From assembly GCF_947503375.1 (NCBI RefSeq), contig NZ_CANNDQ010000002.1, forward strand, positions 540,473 to 604,472: a stretch of DNA of 64,000 bases, read 5' to 3'. The position numbers were made by a program, and so were the translations under genes. This document shows, one piece after another, positions 44,643-54,564 of the stretch. Each line of letters opens with the position of its first letter. The stretch's first letter is position 1. The notes below the pieces were generated by a model. It had not been told where the DNA came from, did no database searches, and saw nothing but the letters and a program-made list of their open reading frames with translations. The DNA comes from an uncultured Psychroserpens sp. GTDB taxonomy: Bacteria; Bacteroidota; Bacteroidia; Flavobacteriales; Flavobacteriaceae.

Positions 44643-45878
44643 CTAATATTCATCGTATTCTCCATCTAGGAAATTAAACGTTAATGAAAAACGTAATGTA
44701 TTTTCCAGTGGGCTTTGTACTTTTGATGCAGAAAACAAGTATGATAAATCAATATTGATGGTCGTATATTTGAATCCAGCGCCTAGAGCAAAAAACTTTC
44801 TAGCACCTTTCTCTTCGCTTTCATTGAAATAACCGGCTCTGAAAGCAAATGAATCTTGATACACATATTCTGCACCAAGCGACCATGTAAATTCTTGTAA
44901 TTCTTCACTAAAACCTCCTGGTGCATCACCGAAAGACTGAAATATTCCCTTAGCGAAACTCACATCATTATCTTGTCCAGCAATAATGTAATTTTCTTCT
45001 TCCGACAATACTTCATCTTCATCGTCTTGAAAGCCTGGATTATCACCGCTTTCATTATACGTAATACGCGTACCAAGTTCTGGAGGTGTTGGCACTAACA
45101 ACTTCGTAAATTCTGCTGTTACAGCTAATTTATTATAATCGTCAAAAATAAAGTCAAAACCACCACCTAATCTCATAGTTGACGGTAAAAAGTTTTCTCT
45201 ACCAGCATCATCGTATTTGATTTTTGGACCTAAGTTTTGAAATGCAAAACCAGCTCTCCAACGACCATTAAAACTATCATAAGCCTGTTCTTCACTTTGA
45301 TAAAAACCTGCGATATCAACACCAATAGAACCTGCTGCTTGAGCATTAGCGTCTACAGATTGGATTCTAAGATCAGATCTTAAATAACGTAAAGCTACTG
45401 CCATAGAAAACTGATCAGCCAAACGTAACGAATATGAAGCGTCTAAGGTAAGTTCATTTGGTTGTTCTATTAAAGCATCTGAAAATTCATCTTGGACAAT
45501 TTCAATTTCACCAAGGCTAAAATATTTGAAGCTCACTGCAAAAGCACTACGTTCATTAAGTCTATTGAAATAAGTAATATTACCTAAAAAGATATCGTTT
45601 ACTAGTCTACTTAAATACGGTGTATAATTAACTCCTATACCAGATTTTGCTAATGAAAATGAATATTTTGCTGGATTCCATTGTTGTGAGTTTGCATCTG
45701 CAGAAGTCGCAACTCCAATATCTCCCATACCAGCTGCACGCGCATCTGATGCTATCAGAAGAAAGGGAACTCCTGTTGTTATTACTCTAGAATCAAGATC
45801 TGGAATGATCACAGTTTCTTGCGCATTCGTAAGATTGAATATTAAAACTGTGATAAGGGCTAAAATGTATTTTCTCAT
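44643..45878 (-). CDS. porV: Type IX secretion shuttle protein PorV (LptO)
   Basis: The protein has 411 residues with a signal peptide (MRKYILALITVLIFNLTNAQ). The mature part is an outer-membrane beta barrel of the FadL/PorV type with many alternating aromatic strands (RAAGMGDIGVATSADANSQQWNPAKY in part near 45-72) and a terminal Phe-rich strand ending DEY. In the T9SS it carries cargo from the translocon to the PorU attachment complex. It is immediately downstream of porU, with its own promoter overlapping the porU end. Confidence 0.95.
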   Translation of the reverse strand: MRKYILALITVLIFNLTNAQETVIIPDLDSRVITTGVPFLLIASDARAAGMGDIGVATSADANSQQWNPAKYSFSLAKSGIGVNYTPYLSRLVNDIFLGNITYFNRLNERSAFAVSFKYFSLGEIEIVQDEFSDALIEQPNELTLDASYSLRLADQFSMAVALRYLRSDLRIQSVDANAQAAGSIGVDIAGFYQSEEQAYDSFNGRWRAGFAFQNLGPKIKYDDAGRENFLPSTMRLGGGFDFIFDDYNKLAVTAEFTKLLVPTPPELGTRITYNESGDNPGFQDDEDEVLSEEENYIIAGQDNDVSFAKGIFQSFGDAPGGFSEELQEFTWSLGAEYVYQDSFAFRAGYFNESEEKGARKFFALGAGFKYTTINIDLSYLFSASKVQSPLENTLRFSLTFNFLDGEYDEY

Positions 45879-45925
45879 GTGTTTTTCTTATTGAATTGGC
45901 AATTTTAAATCGCCTAACAATTAGG

Positions 45926-45955
45926 CAAATATAAATCTTTATTATAGTATTACAA
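45926..45955 (-). promoter_or_regulatory. Promoter of porV
   Basis: On the minus strand TTG (45955-45953), a 19-base spacer and TATATTTG (45933-45926) fit the consensus exactly. The -33 element is inside the last codons of porU. The predicted start leaves a leader of about 40 bases. Confidence 0.7.
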
Positions 45956-48900
45956 GTTTTTCAATTTTTTCGACTTGTTTATTTAAACGGTTAGATCTTA
46001 CTTTTAGTTTATAGATGTAGACTCCTTTTCCAATTTTTTCTCCAAAATCATCTCTTCCGTCCCAAACAATATCTTTAGAAAGTGAGCTAGTCACCTTACT
46101 ACCTCCATTAGTTTGACCGTTTAGTGTTCTAACTAGTTTTCCTGAAACGGTAAAAATCTGTACTGAAACGTCTAAAACATCAGAACTATTGTGGTTAAAC
46201 CAAAATTCTGTATAGTCTATAAAAGGATTTGGGTAATTAAGTACATTATCTATCACTAACTCTTGATCTTTATCATGAACAATGAATTGTAGTTCAGCAG
46301 TTGAAGAATTATTATATACATCCCATGCTTTTAAGGTAAGTGTATGTAGTCCTGGCTCTAAATCTCTAAGTGGATAACTAACTTCTCCATTTTGAAAATC
46401 GTCTACATCTGCTTGGTAATAATCATTTAATACAAAAGGGTTGGTCTCATCACCATCAATAATAGCCGTAATATCATGACCAATACCGCTTGCCGTATTT
46501 ATGCCATTTTCATCTTGCAATTTTACTAAAAGTGTAGGTTGTTCATTTGTAATACCACCAGAGACAAAGTTTTCATCATTCATAAACAAATTAATGATTG
46601 GCCCATTATTATCTTCTTCAGCATTTTCATTTATACCGCCTACCATTATATTTATGCTTGATCCTGCTCTGTTTTCTAGTGATAGATCTCTCTTAGTATA
46701 AAAATTCACTCTACCCGAACCTACAGGAACTCCTATATCTCGTGGAACGACGAATTCGAAATCAAAAAGCCCATTTGTAACTGTTGCTTGCCCTTTAAAG
46801 ATAACTTCTCCCAAAGTTTTAAAATCCATTATGATATTTTGATTATCATTGTCAAGGGTTTGCCGATCAATCTCTTTATCGTAAACTGTAGCAGTTAAAA
46901 TTCCATTATAATTAGATTGCAGATTACCCGCTTCATCAACAACTTCTCCAGACAACTTTACTCGTCCTAGTGCCTGTAATACGTCAGCATTAGCTCCAAT
47001 AGGTACATCATTGATTTTTGTTAGCATGACATTAGGCCTAGCAAACGCTAATTTCATAGCTGGATCGCCAATATACCATACTAAGGGTTTTTGTGGATTT
47101 GAAGCAATTCCAGGATCATTTTTAGATAAACGTAATGCTTCAGCCATTGTGGGATATTCGTTAGATCCATAAGCAAATAAATAAGGTTCTATGATCTCAT
47201 TGAATGACCTCCCTAGACTAACAAAAATCTGCCTTGTTGTTGTAATTAAGGCTATAGCTCCACCCCTTGGATTCCAATAGGTAAACTCTCCAGCAGTTTG
47301 TCTTAATGGATCATCAAATTTTGTATATTCACAAGTAACTGTTACAAATAGATTGTATTTACATGTATTTGCGACTTCTTGAGAGTCATTGATATCAAAA
47401 ATACGTTCTGCTGCAAGGCCATCCTCACCTCCATGCCCAAAATAATTTACTACAAGTGCACCAACATCTATTACATCTCTTATCTCTTTATTCACCGTTG
47501 GATATCGTTCACCAGCTGATGATGATTCTTGTAGAAATGCATCTGAATGTACTTTAACAGCATTTATAAATGGCTTTTCTTGAGTGATTTCATTAGCTAT
47601 ATTATCTGTAGTTTGTTGAAGCAAAGCATCAGACCCTGGGTTATCAATATCGTCTGAGATCATTAAAATATTATTTCTCCAACTTCCTATTGAAGCTTCA
47701 GCATAATATTCTTGAATTTTATCTACTAATTGCTTTGCCCGCTGTGGTGAATCTGCGAGAATTCGTCCTACTGCAATGTCTGCTCTATTGGACACCTCCA
47801 TATTGCCTTCGTTATCATCCATCATGGCATAAAAATCATCCGACACATATGAATTAGTTAAGCTAAAGCTAGGGTACGAAAACCAAGATGGAACAATATT
47901 GGTATTGTTTGGTATTCTGTTCTTATAATCAAACGATGCATCTCCAAAAAGACATAAATATTTAATTCGTTTATCAGGTGAACTTGCGTTATGATAAACA
48001 TATCTCACCATATTACGAATACCACCTATATCCTGATTTCCAGAACTAAACTCACGATATATAGCTCCTAATGTAAGTACTTTTACATTTAAATTATATT
48101 GTTGTCTATTAATTTCAGCTAAACGATTGGCCTGAGATAATAAATTATTGGGTGTTACGATGATATAATCTATATCTTGAAAATTACCTTGACTATCTTG
48201 AAATATAGTTCCTTTTATATTTTGATTATTAACAAAGGTATTTCCATCACGTAATGGCTCAAAAAAGTTATTGTTGTTGTGCGCAATATATGTTTTTAAT
48301 TCACCAGAGGCAGATTTAAAACTAAAATTAGCATCTTGATTACTATTAGGTATGCTGGTAACATTGAATTTATCTGTAATGTTCCATACTTCTCTAATGG
48401 CAGAAGCATTTGTGATGATATATTCAGCTATTCCTGGTGAGGTTTCAACTATATTATTTTGAAAACGTAATTGACCGCCATTATAAGTTAGATCTCGAGT
48501 GGCTTCAATTGAAATGTAATCTAAATAACCTAATGATGATGGTACACCATTGTTATCATATTCTAATGTAACTGTTATGTTTGGTGAAGGAAGTGATACC
48601 AAATCATTAAAATTATTACCTGTAGCTAAAATCCCATCGCCATTTTGATTTAGTGTTAATGACGTAATTTCGCTATTATTGACACTTATTTTCAATGAGG
48701 TATTTACTTCAGATATAGCTGCAGCGTAAACTCTTAATCGAGCTGGTTCAGTTGTAACTAAATTAGGAAAGCTGAATGTGAAATCTTTTTGATCTTCAAC
48801 ATCAAAACGATCACCAAACCATCGCCTACCTAATTTAGCAATATTAAATTCATCTACTTCATGAAATTTATAATCTTGAAATGTTGTAATTGAAATATCA

Positions 48901-49796
48901 GCAGTGCCTAAAGGTTGAGTTGCAGTTTGAATACGTTTTCCAAAATCTCCTCCAAAATTCACAAAGTAATTTGACCTGTTCGTATATGGGTTAATATTTG
49001 TATTAATAGTTCCGTTACTTGTGTTATTTGGATTATCTTCAATCACACCTGTAGGTCCCTCCGCATAGAATAGAATATAATCGTCATCATTGAATACACC
49101 ATCGTTTTCACCAACAAATTTTATAGCATTTTCGGTTAAATCGATTGGATAAAATTCATTGTTAGGCATAGGTAGCATAGCGCCTCCATTACCGAAAATT
49201 TTAATCGTTCTTGGGTCTACATCTGTATTAACTCCAATACTTTCTAAAAAAGATTTAGTGATTTTAAAAATACCTGATCTTTCAACATAAAAACGTCTCC
49301 AGCTACCACTACTTAAAACCGAATTTATGATTTCTTGATTGTTGAGACCATTTCTACTTAGTGCACCTGTAGTATAGTTTACTGTAAAAGAAGTGATTTT
49401 TTTGTAAACGCCATTGTTATTAATGATAGGGGAAATGTTAAGAAAAGCATTTATCTTACCTCTATCAATTGAATTTGATAGTTTAACTTTTGGTGAATCT
49501 GGTATTAACTCTTTTTTTAGCCCTTTTAAATCGTTAGCGGTTATTGTTGAATAAGTAACATTAGATAATGTAATAGATTTTTCATTAACTGGAGTATTTA
49601 TACTCCATTGAGCTACGAATTCAATTCCCTTATTATCACTGTAAGTATAATATTCATCATCAAATACTGGCAATTCGATTTTATAAGTTTCGGTTTCAAA
49701 AATCTTTGTGCCTTGCCATTCAACATTGAATTGCTTTTGCTGGGCAAATACAGATGCAACACAAGCAATGAAAGAGATGAGTAACAGTTTTTTCAT
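45942..49796 (-). CDS. porU: Type IX secretion sortase PorU
   Basis: The protein has 1284 residues with a signal peptide (MKKLLLISFIACVASVFAQ). The catalytic domain is a gingipain-like C25 peptidase: H788 in YFGHGGEDG and C822 in VTCEYTKFDD form the dyad, with YLCLFGDASFDY upstream. A long N-terminal beta region and a C-terminal domain (about 1200-1284, GRDDFGEKIGKGVYIYKLKV) follow the T9SS pattern. PorU cleaves the C-terminal signal of cargo and attaches it to A-LPS at the cell surface. It is divergent from gldJ. Confidence 0.97.
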   Translation of the reverse strand: MKKLLLISFIACVASVFAQQKQFNVEWQGTKIFETETYKIELPVFDDEYYTYSDNKGIEFVAQWSINTPVNEKSITLSNVTYSTITANDLKGLKKELIPDSPKVKLSNSIDRGKINAFLNISPIINNNGVYKKITSFTVNYTTGALSRNGLNNQEIINSVLSSGSWRRFYVERSGIFKITKSFLESIGVNTDVDPRTIKIFGNGGAMLPMPNNEFYPIDLTENAIKFVGENDGVFNDDDYILFYAEGPTGVIEDNPNNTSNGTINTNINPYTNRSNYFVNFGGDFGKRIQTATQPLGTADISITTFQDYKFHEVDEFNIAKLGRRWFGDRFDVEDQKDFTFSFPNLVTTEPARLRVYAAAISEVNTSLKISVNNSEITSLTLNQNGDGILATGNNFNDLVSLPSPNITVTLEYDNNGVPSSLGYLDYISIEATRDLTYNGGQLRFQNNIVETSPGIAEYIITNASAIREVWNITDKFNVTSIPNSNQDANFSFKSASGELKTYIAHNNNNFFEPLRDGNTFVNNQNIKGTIFQDSQGNFQDIDYIIVTPNNLLSQANRLAEINRQQYNLNVKVLTLGAIYREFSSGNQDIGGIRNMVRYVYHNASSPDKRIKYLCLFGDASFDYKNRIPNNTNIVPSWFSYPSFSLTNSYVSDDFYAMMDDNEGNMEVSNRADIAVGRILADSPQRAKQLVDKIQEYYAEASIGSWRNNILMISDDIDNPGSDALLQQTTDNIANEITQEKPFINAVKVHSDAFLQESSSAGERYPTVNKEIRDVIDVGALVVNYFGHGGEDGLAAERIFDINDSQEVANTCKYNLFVTVTCEYTKFDDPLRQTAGEFTYWNPRGGAIALITTTRQIFVSLGRSFNEIIEPYLFAYGSNEYPTMAEALRLSKNDPGIASNPQKPLVWYIGDPAMKLAFARPNVMLTKINDVPIGANADVLQALGRVKLSGEVVDEAGNLQSNYNGILTATVYDKEIDRQTLDNDNQNIIMDFKTLGEVIFKGQATVTNGLFDFEFVVPRDIGVPVGSGRVNFYTKRDLSLENRAGSSINIMVGGINENAEEDNNGPIINLFMNDENFVSGGITNEQPTLLVKLQDENGINTASGIGHDITAIIDGDETNPFVLNDYYQADVDDFQNGEVSYPLRDLEPGLHTLTLKAWDVYNNSSTAELQFIVHDKDQELVIDNVLNYPNPFIDYTEFWFNHNSSDVLDVSVQIFTVSGKLVRTLNGQTNGGSKVTSSLSKDIVWDGRDDFGEKIGKGVYIYKLKVRSNRLNKQVEKIEKLVIL

Positions 49797-49849
49797 AGTA
49801 ATATAAACGACTATAAGTTTAGTATATTATAGCGTATTAATTTTTTATT

Positions 49850-49879
49850 CAAAATTACAACAATATTTGATTTAACCAA
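49850..49879 (-). promoter_or_regulatory. Promoter of porU
   Basis: On the minus strand TTG (49879-49877), a 19-base spacer and TAATTTTG (49857-49850) match the consensus exactly. The ATG at 49796 is about 47 bases beyond the predicted start site. Confidence 0.7.
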
Positions 49880-50048
49880 CCGTTATTAAAGTCAAAATAC
49901 ATCGATTAACTGAGTAAAAGTCCGTTATATTGTACAAAAAACAGGATGAAATGCAACTTTTTTTTAATCTATTTCACAAAAAATGTTGTTAATTTCCCTT
50001 TAATTGCTATATTGCGTCTCTAAAATTTAATTAGCTTACTTAAAAAGT

Positions 50049-51737
50049 ATGGATATGAAAAACGTCTTAAATCTAAGGATACTATTAGCCCTAATGCTAT
50101 CTTTGACCATTGTAGGTTGTAGCAGAAATTCTTCATCTAAGAATAGTTCTAGAGCCACAGGTTGGAAAATAAACGATAAAAATGGTGGTTTTCAATACAA
50201 TGATAAATTCCAAGAGCAAGAAACAGGACCTGGATTAGTTTTTGTTGAAGGTGGAACATTTACCATGGGAAAAGTGCAGGATGATGTCATGCATGATTGG
50301 AATAACACACCAAATCAGCAACACGTACAATCTTTCTACATGGACGAAACTGAGGTAACCAATAAAATGTATACTGAATACTTAGATTGGATTAAAAGAA
50401 CCTATCCACCTGAAGAAGATAATTTTAGATTAATCTATCAAGGTGCATTACCAGATACACTAGTTTGGAGAAACCGTTTAGGCTATGCAGAAATGATGAC
50501 TGAAAACTACTTACGTCACCCTGGATATGGTGAATATCCTGTAGTTGGTGTGAGCTGGATACAAGCTGTAGAATTTGCAAGCTGGAGAACCGATAGAGTT
50601 GCTGAGATGGACCTTCAAAATGCTGGTTATTTAGAGAGAGACTCTCACTTAAATGCGACATCTGAAAGTAATTTTAATGTAGATACTTATATTAATGCTC
50701 CAACACTAACATACGGAGGAAATGACAGTATAATAAATCCTGAAAAATCTCGTAGAAGGGTTCAAGTAACAGCTGCTGGAGATACGATTAATACATTTGC
50801 TAGAAGAGAATCAGGTATTTTCTCACCAGATTATAGACTGCCAACTGAAGCAGAATGGGAATATGCTGCATTAGGTATGAGTGAGCTTAGAAGTTATAAT
50901 GTGTATAGAGGTCGTAAAAAATATCCTTGGGATGGACAATATACACGTTCAGGAAAAAGAAAGACCAAAGGAGACCAGTTAGCAAACTTTAAACAAGGAA
51001 AAGGAGATTATGGTGGAATAGCTGGATGGTCTGATGATGGTGCTGATATTACTGCCCAAGTTATGAGTTATGAACCTAACGATTATGGTCTTTATGACAT
51101 GGCTGGAAATGTTGCAGAATGGGTAGCTGATGTATACAGACCTATTGTTGATGATGAATTTAGTGATTTCAATTATTACAGAGGAAATGTGTATACTAAA
51201 AACGCCATAAATGAAGATGGCACAGTTAAGGTGGTTACTCCAGAAGAAATTGTTTATGACACATTAAGTAATGGCAAAATTGTTGCAAGAAATTTACCTG
51301 GTGAAATTTTACAAGTTGCTGTTGATGATAACGAAACATACTTGAGAACTAACTTTGACAGAAGCGACAATAGAAACTTTAGAGATGGTGATACTAGATC
51401 TTCTAGAAGCTATTCGACTAATTTTGATGAAGAAGAAGCCGAGGATGCTGAAACGACGATGACAAGAAAAATGTATAACTCACCAAAGCATAATATTGAG
51501 AAAGATTCTACAGGTACATTAATCAAGGAATACGATACATCTAATGAAAGAACTTCTCTTATTAATGACGAAGTAAGAGTATACAAAGGTGGTTCATGGA
51601 GAGATCGTGCTTATTGGATTGACCCAGCTCAACGTAGATACTTCCCTCAAGATATGGCAACAGATTATATTGGCTTTAGATGTGCAATGTCTAGAGTAGG
51701 TTCAAAATCTCAAGGCCGAGGTAAGAAAAGAAATTAA
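50049..51737 (+). CDS. gldJ: Gliding motility lipoprotein GldJ
   Basis: The protein has 562 residues. The type II signal peptide ends IVGC with Cys24, followed by a Ser/Asn-rich tail. The rest is a formylglycine-generating-enzyme-like (FGE/SUMF1) domain: FVEGGTFTMGKVQDD near 62, PTEAEWEYAALGM near 260, LYDMAGNVAEWVADVY near 345, and a final RRYFPQDMATDYIGFRCAM. GldJ is needed for gliding and for stability of other Gld proteins. A second start (ATG at 50055) is possible. It is divergent from porU and followed by a terminator. Confidence 0.97.
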   Translation: MDMKNVLNLRILLALMLSLTIVGCSRNSSSKNSSRATGWKINDKNGGFQYNDKFQEQETGPGLVFVEGGTFTMGKVQDDVMHDWNNTPNQQHVQSFYMDETEVTNKMYTEYLDWIKRTYPPEEDNFRLIYQGALPDTLVWRNRLGYAEMMTENYLRHPGYGEYPVVGVSWIQAVEFASWRTDRVAEMDLQNAGYLERDSHLNATSESNFNVDTYINAPTLTYGGNDSIINPEKSRRRVQVTAAGDTINTFARRESGIFSPDYRLPTEAEWEYAALGMSELRSYNVYRGRKKYPWDGQYTRSGKRKTKGDQLANFKQGKGDYGGIAGWSDDGADITAQVMSYEPNDYGLYDMAGNVAEWVADVYRPIVDDEFSDFNYYRGNVYTKNAINEDGTVKVVTPEEIVYDTLSNGKIVARNLPGEILQVAVDDNETYLRTNFDRSDNRNFRDGDTRSSRSYSTNFDEEEAEDAETTMTRKMYNSPKHNIEKDSTGTLIKEYDTSNERTSLINDEVRVYKGGSWRDRAYWIDPAQRRYFPQDMATDYIGFRCAMSRVGSKSQGRGKKRN

Positions 51738-51754
51738 TACATTTTAATATTTAT

Positions 51755-51789
51755 AAAAAAGTCCTAATCAATAAATTAGGGCTTTTTTT
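51755..51789 (+). terminator. Terminator of gldJ
   Basis: AAAAAAGTCCTAAT pairs with ATTAGGGCTTTTTT (one T-G pair), with an 8-base loop and a T-run, 17 bases after the gldJ stop and before murF. Confidence 0.85.
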
Positions 51790-51803
51790 ATTACATTTAT
51801 TTC

Positions 51804-53069
51804 ATGACAATTAAAACTATTTACCAAGCTTTTTTAGAGTGTAATTCTGTTAGTACTGATACTCGAAAAATATCAATGAATTCGATGTTTTTTGCGCTTA
51901 GGGGAGAAAATTTTAATGGAAATACATTTGCATATAAAGCATTAAAAAAAGGGGCAAAATATACAGTTGTAGACGAAAAAGAGTATGCAAACAATGAAAA
52001 TTGTATTCTCGTTAATAATGTTTTAGAAACACTTCAGAATTTAGCTACTTTTCATCGTAAAACTATAAATATTCCTATAATTGCATTAACAGGAAGCAAC
52101 GGAAAGACAACAACTAAAGAACTTATCAATGCTGTTTTATCGACAACATATAAAACATCAGCTACTAAAGGCAACTTAAATAATCATATTGGCGTTCCAC
52201 TTACATTATTAGAAATGACCAAAGACACTCAAATTGGAATTGTAGAGATGGGTGCTAATCATCAAAAAGAAATTTCTTTCTTGTCTAACATTACATTACC
52301 AGATTATGGTCTTATCACTAATTTTGGTAAAGCGCATTTAGAGGGTTTTGGAGGTGTTGAAGGTGTTATCAAAGGTAAGTCTGAATTATATGAGCATTTA
52401 AAAGCAAACAACAAAACCATTTTTGTCAATACGAATGACAGAATTCAAATAAATCAAGTTGGTAATTATGATAAAATCATTGCTTTTGGTTCAGAAATAA
52501 AAATGACTAGCTCCCAACCATATGTAAACTTAAACTTTGATGGATATACAATAAAAAGTAACATAACAGGTGCTTATAATTATAATAATATTGCTGTTGC
52601 CATAGCCATAGGCAAACAGTTTAAAGTAAATGAAGCAGCTATTGTTGAAGCGATAGAGAATTATATCCCAAGTAATAACCGTTCACAAATCATAGAAAAG
52701 AAATCTAACAAAATTATACTTGATGCCTATAATGCAAACCCAACAAGTATGAAAGCTGCTTTAGATAATTTTTCTAATTTGAGTGAGAAAAATAAGATTG
52801 CAATATTGGGAGATATGTTTGAACTAGGTGACGACACAGATAAAGAGCATCAATACATTTCTGATTATGCATCTCAATTAGACATCGATAAAATATATCT
52901 TGTAGGAGAGCACTTTTCAAGAACAGAATTAAACTCTAAAAAAATCAACTCTTTTAAGTTATTTAAAGATCTAAAAACAGAATTGACTAAGCAATCTATA
53001 ATAGATTCTTTATTACTCATTAAAGGATCAAGAGGAATGGCACTTGAACGCACTTTGGAAGTCTTCTAG
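51804..53069 (+). CDS. murF: UDP-MurNAc-tripeptide:D-Ala-D-Ala ligase
   Basis: The protein has 421 residues. The Mur-ligase ATP loop is LTGSNGKTTTKELIN near 93-107; GIVEMGANHQKEI and LDAYNANPTSM, with the conserved H/N pattern, follow. The last helix-rich domain ends near IKGSRGMALE. It adds D-Ala-D-Ala to the peptidoglycan precursor. It lies directly after the gldJ terminator; its promoter is not evident, so partial readthrough from gldJ is possible. Confidence 0.95.
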   Translation: MTIKTIYQAFLECNSVSTDTRKISMNSMFFALRGENFNGNTFAYKALKKGAKYTVVDEKEYANNENCILVNNVLETLQNLATFHRKTINIPIIALTGSNGKTTTKELINAVLSTTYKTSATKGNLNNHIGVPLTLLEMTKDTQIGIVEMGANHQKEISFLSNITLPDYGLITNFGKAHLEGFGGVEGVIKGKSELYEHLKANNKTIFVNTNDRIQINQVGNYDKIIAFGSEIKMTSSQPYVNLNFDGYTIKSNITGAYNYNNIAVAIAIGKQFKVNEAAIVEAIENYIPSNNRSQIIEKKSNKIILDAYNANPTSMKAALDNFSNLSEKNKIAILGDMFELGDDTDKEHQYISDYASQLDIDKIYLVGEHFSRTELNSKKINSFKLFKDLKTELTKQSIIDSLLLIKGSRGMALERTLEVF

Positions 53070-53089
53070 AACCTATCTTTAGGGTTAAG

Positions 53090-53164
53090 TGGGTCATACT
53101 GGATTCGAACCAGTGACTTCTACCCTGTCAAGGTAACACTCTAAACCAACTGAGTTAATGACCC
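53090..53164 (-). tRNA. tRNA-Val, anticodon GAC
   Basis: The 75-base cloverleaf on the minus strand has acceptor stem GGGTCAT / ATGACCC with an A discriminator. The anticodon loop TTGACAG carries GAC in its centre, and the TTCGAAT of the T loop is present. CCA is not encoded. It reads GUC and GUU valine codons. It is 42 bases downstream of tRNA-Val(TAC). Confidence 0.9.
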
Positions 53165-53180
53165 ATTATATAAAACCAAA

Positions 53181-53204
53181 AAAGTTCACATTTCTGTGAA
53201 CTTT
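53181..53204 (-). terminator. Hairpin between the two tRNA-Val genes
   Basis: A perfect 10-bp stem (AAAGTTCACA / TGTGAACTTT) with a four-base loop lies in the 42-base gap, and on the minus strand it is followed by T's. It reads as a terminator of tRNA-Val(TAC), although a second tRNA follows with little room for a promoter. It may instead be a processing or partial-attenuation element. Confidence 0.65.
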
Positions 53205-53206
53205 AG

Positions 53207-53281
53207 TGGGCGCGAAGGGATTCGAACCCCTGACCCCTTGGGTGTAAACCAAGTGCTCTGAACCAACTGAGCTACGCGCCC
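53207..53281 (-). tRNA. tRNA-Val, anticodon TAC
   Basis: The 75-base cloverleaf has acceptor stem GGGCGCG / CGCGCCC with an A discriminator, anticodon stem CTTGG / CCAAG and loop TTTACAC with anticodon TAC. The T arm GGGGTTCGAATCCC is present and CCA is not encoded. It reads GUA, GUG and GUU codons. Confidence 0.93.
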
Positions 53282-53343
53282 TAAATATTGGACTGCAAAT
53301 ATAGGTTAGATTTTTAATTGGCAAAAGCTTTTTTGAAAAAAAA

Positions 53344-54561
53344 TTAAATTATTTCTGCAACAATAAAAGTACTCCCTCCAACATAAATTAAATCTTTTGA
53401 TGTAGCTTGTTCTTTTGCAGCAGTTAATGCCATAATCGTACTGTTATACGAGTAACCATAAAACCCGTTTTCAATAAACTTGGATTGTAATTCTTTTGCT
53501 TCTAATCCACGTGAAACATTTGGTTTACAAAAGTAGTAGATGGCATTTTTTGGTAACAAAGGTAGTATTGTATCGATATCTTTATCATTTACAGCTCCAA
53601 ATACAATGTGTAGTTTTTCATAATCTTCTTCAAGTAGTTGTGAAATAGTATAAGATAACCCTTCTTTATTATGTGCAGTATCACATATAATTTTTGGGTG
53701 CTCTTGCAGTATTTGCCATCTCCCTTTTAATTGCGTATTCTTAACTACGTTATTTAAACCTTCTATTATGTGATCCTCAGAAATATAAAATTTTCGTTGG
53801 CTCAAAACTCGTATGGTCTGTACTGCAGTTTTTATATTGTGTTTTTGATAATTACCTTTTAAATCTGTTTGATAAGATTGATTAACACATTGGTCTGCGA
53901 AATATATTTTTGCATCATTTGCTTCAGAAATATTCATGAAAACAGACTTAGTTTCATTTTGCGTTTCTCCTATAACAACAGGAATATTTGGCTTTATAAT
54001 TCCAGCTTTCTCTTTAGAAATTGCTGCATAGGTATTTCCTAAAAATTGTATATGATCAAAGCCTATATTTGTAATTACCGAGACTTCAGGGACAATAATA
54101 TTTGTTGAATCTAATCTTCCTCCTAAACCAACTTCTATGATAGCTATATCTACCTCTTGTTTTGAAAAGTAATCAAACGCCATACCTACGGTCATTTCAA
54201 AAAAAGATAAAGAATGTGCTTTAAAAAAAGATAAATTTCGTTTTATGAAGCCAATAACAAACTGCTTGCTTATTTGGTTCCCATTAATCTTAATACGCTC
54301 CCTAAAATCTTTTAAATGAGGTGATGTATACAAACCAACTTTATATCCAGCCTCTTGTAATATTGAAGCTAACATATGACTTGTTGAGCCTTTCCCGTTA
54401 GTTCCAGCTACATGTATACTTTTAAAATTACATTGAGGATTGTTTAACTGTTCTGCAAGTAATAAGGAATTAGAAAGGTCTTTCTTAAAAGCAATTTTAC
54501 CTTGATTTTGATACATAGGTAACTGTTTGAACATCCAGTTGACAGTATCTTGATAGTTCAT
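53344..54561 (-). CDS. folC: Folylpolyglutamate / dihydrofolate synthase
   Basis: The protein has 405 residues. The Mur-like ATP loop HVAGTNGKGSTSHMLAS is near 50-66, YTSPHLKDFRERI follows, then IIEVGLGGRLDSTN (the conserved folate-binding and carbamate region) and a C-terminal DTAHNKEGL. It adds glutamate tails to folates, making them retainable cofactors. It lies three bases downstream of the TonB gene, so folate metabolism is attached to the transport operon. Confidence 0.95.
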   Translation of the reverse strand: MNYQDTVNWMFKQLPMYQNQGKIAFKKDLSNSLLLAEQLNNPQCNFKSIHVAGTNGKGSTSHMLASILQEAGYKVGLYTSPHLKDFRERIKINGNQISKQFVIGFIKRNLSFFKAHSLSFFEMTVGMAFDYFSKQEVDIAIIEVGLGGRLDSTNIIVPEVSVITNIGFDHIQFLGNTYAAISKEKAGIIKPNIPVVIGETQNETKSVFMNISEANDAKIYFADQCVNQSYQTDLKGNYQKHNIKTAVQTIRVLSQRKFYISEDHIIEGLNNVVKNTQLKGRWQILQEHPKIICDTAHNKEGLSYTISQLLEEDYEKLHIVFGAVNDKDIDTILPLLPKNAIYYFCKPNVSRGLEAKELQSKFIENGFYGYSYNSTIMALTAAKEQATSKDLIYVGGSTFIVAEII

Positions 54562-54564
54562 AAA

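Noticed and set aside
53207..53281. The tandem tRNA genes as a mobile-element attachment site
   Set aside because: No integrase gene and no repeated tRNA 3' end was seen nearby; flanking genes are core.
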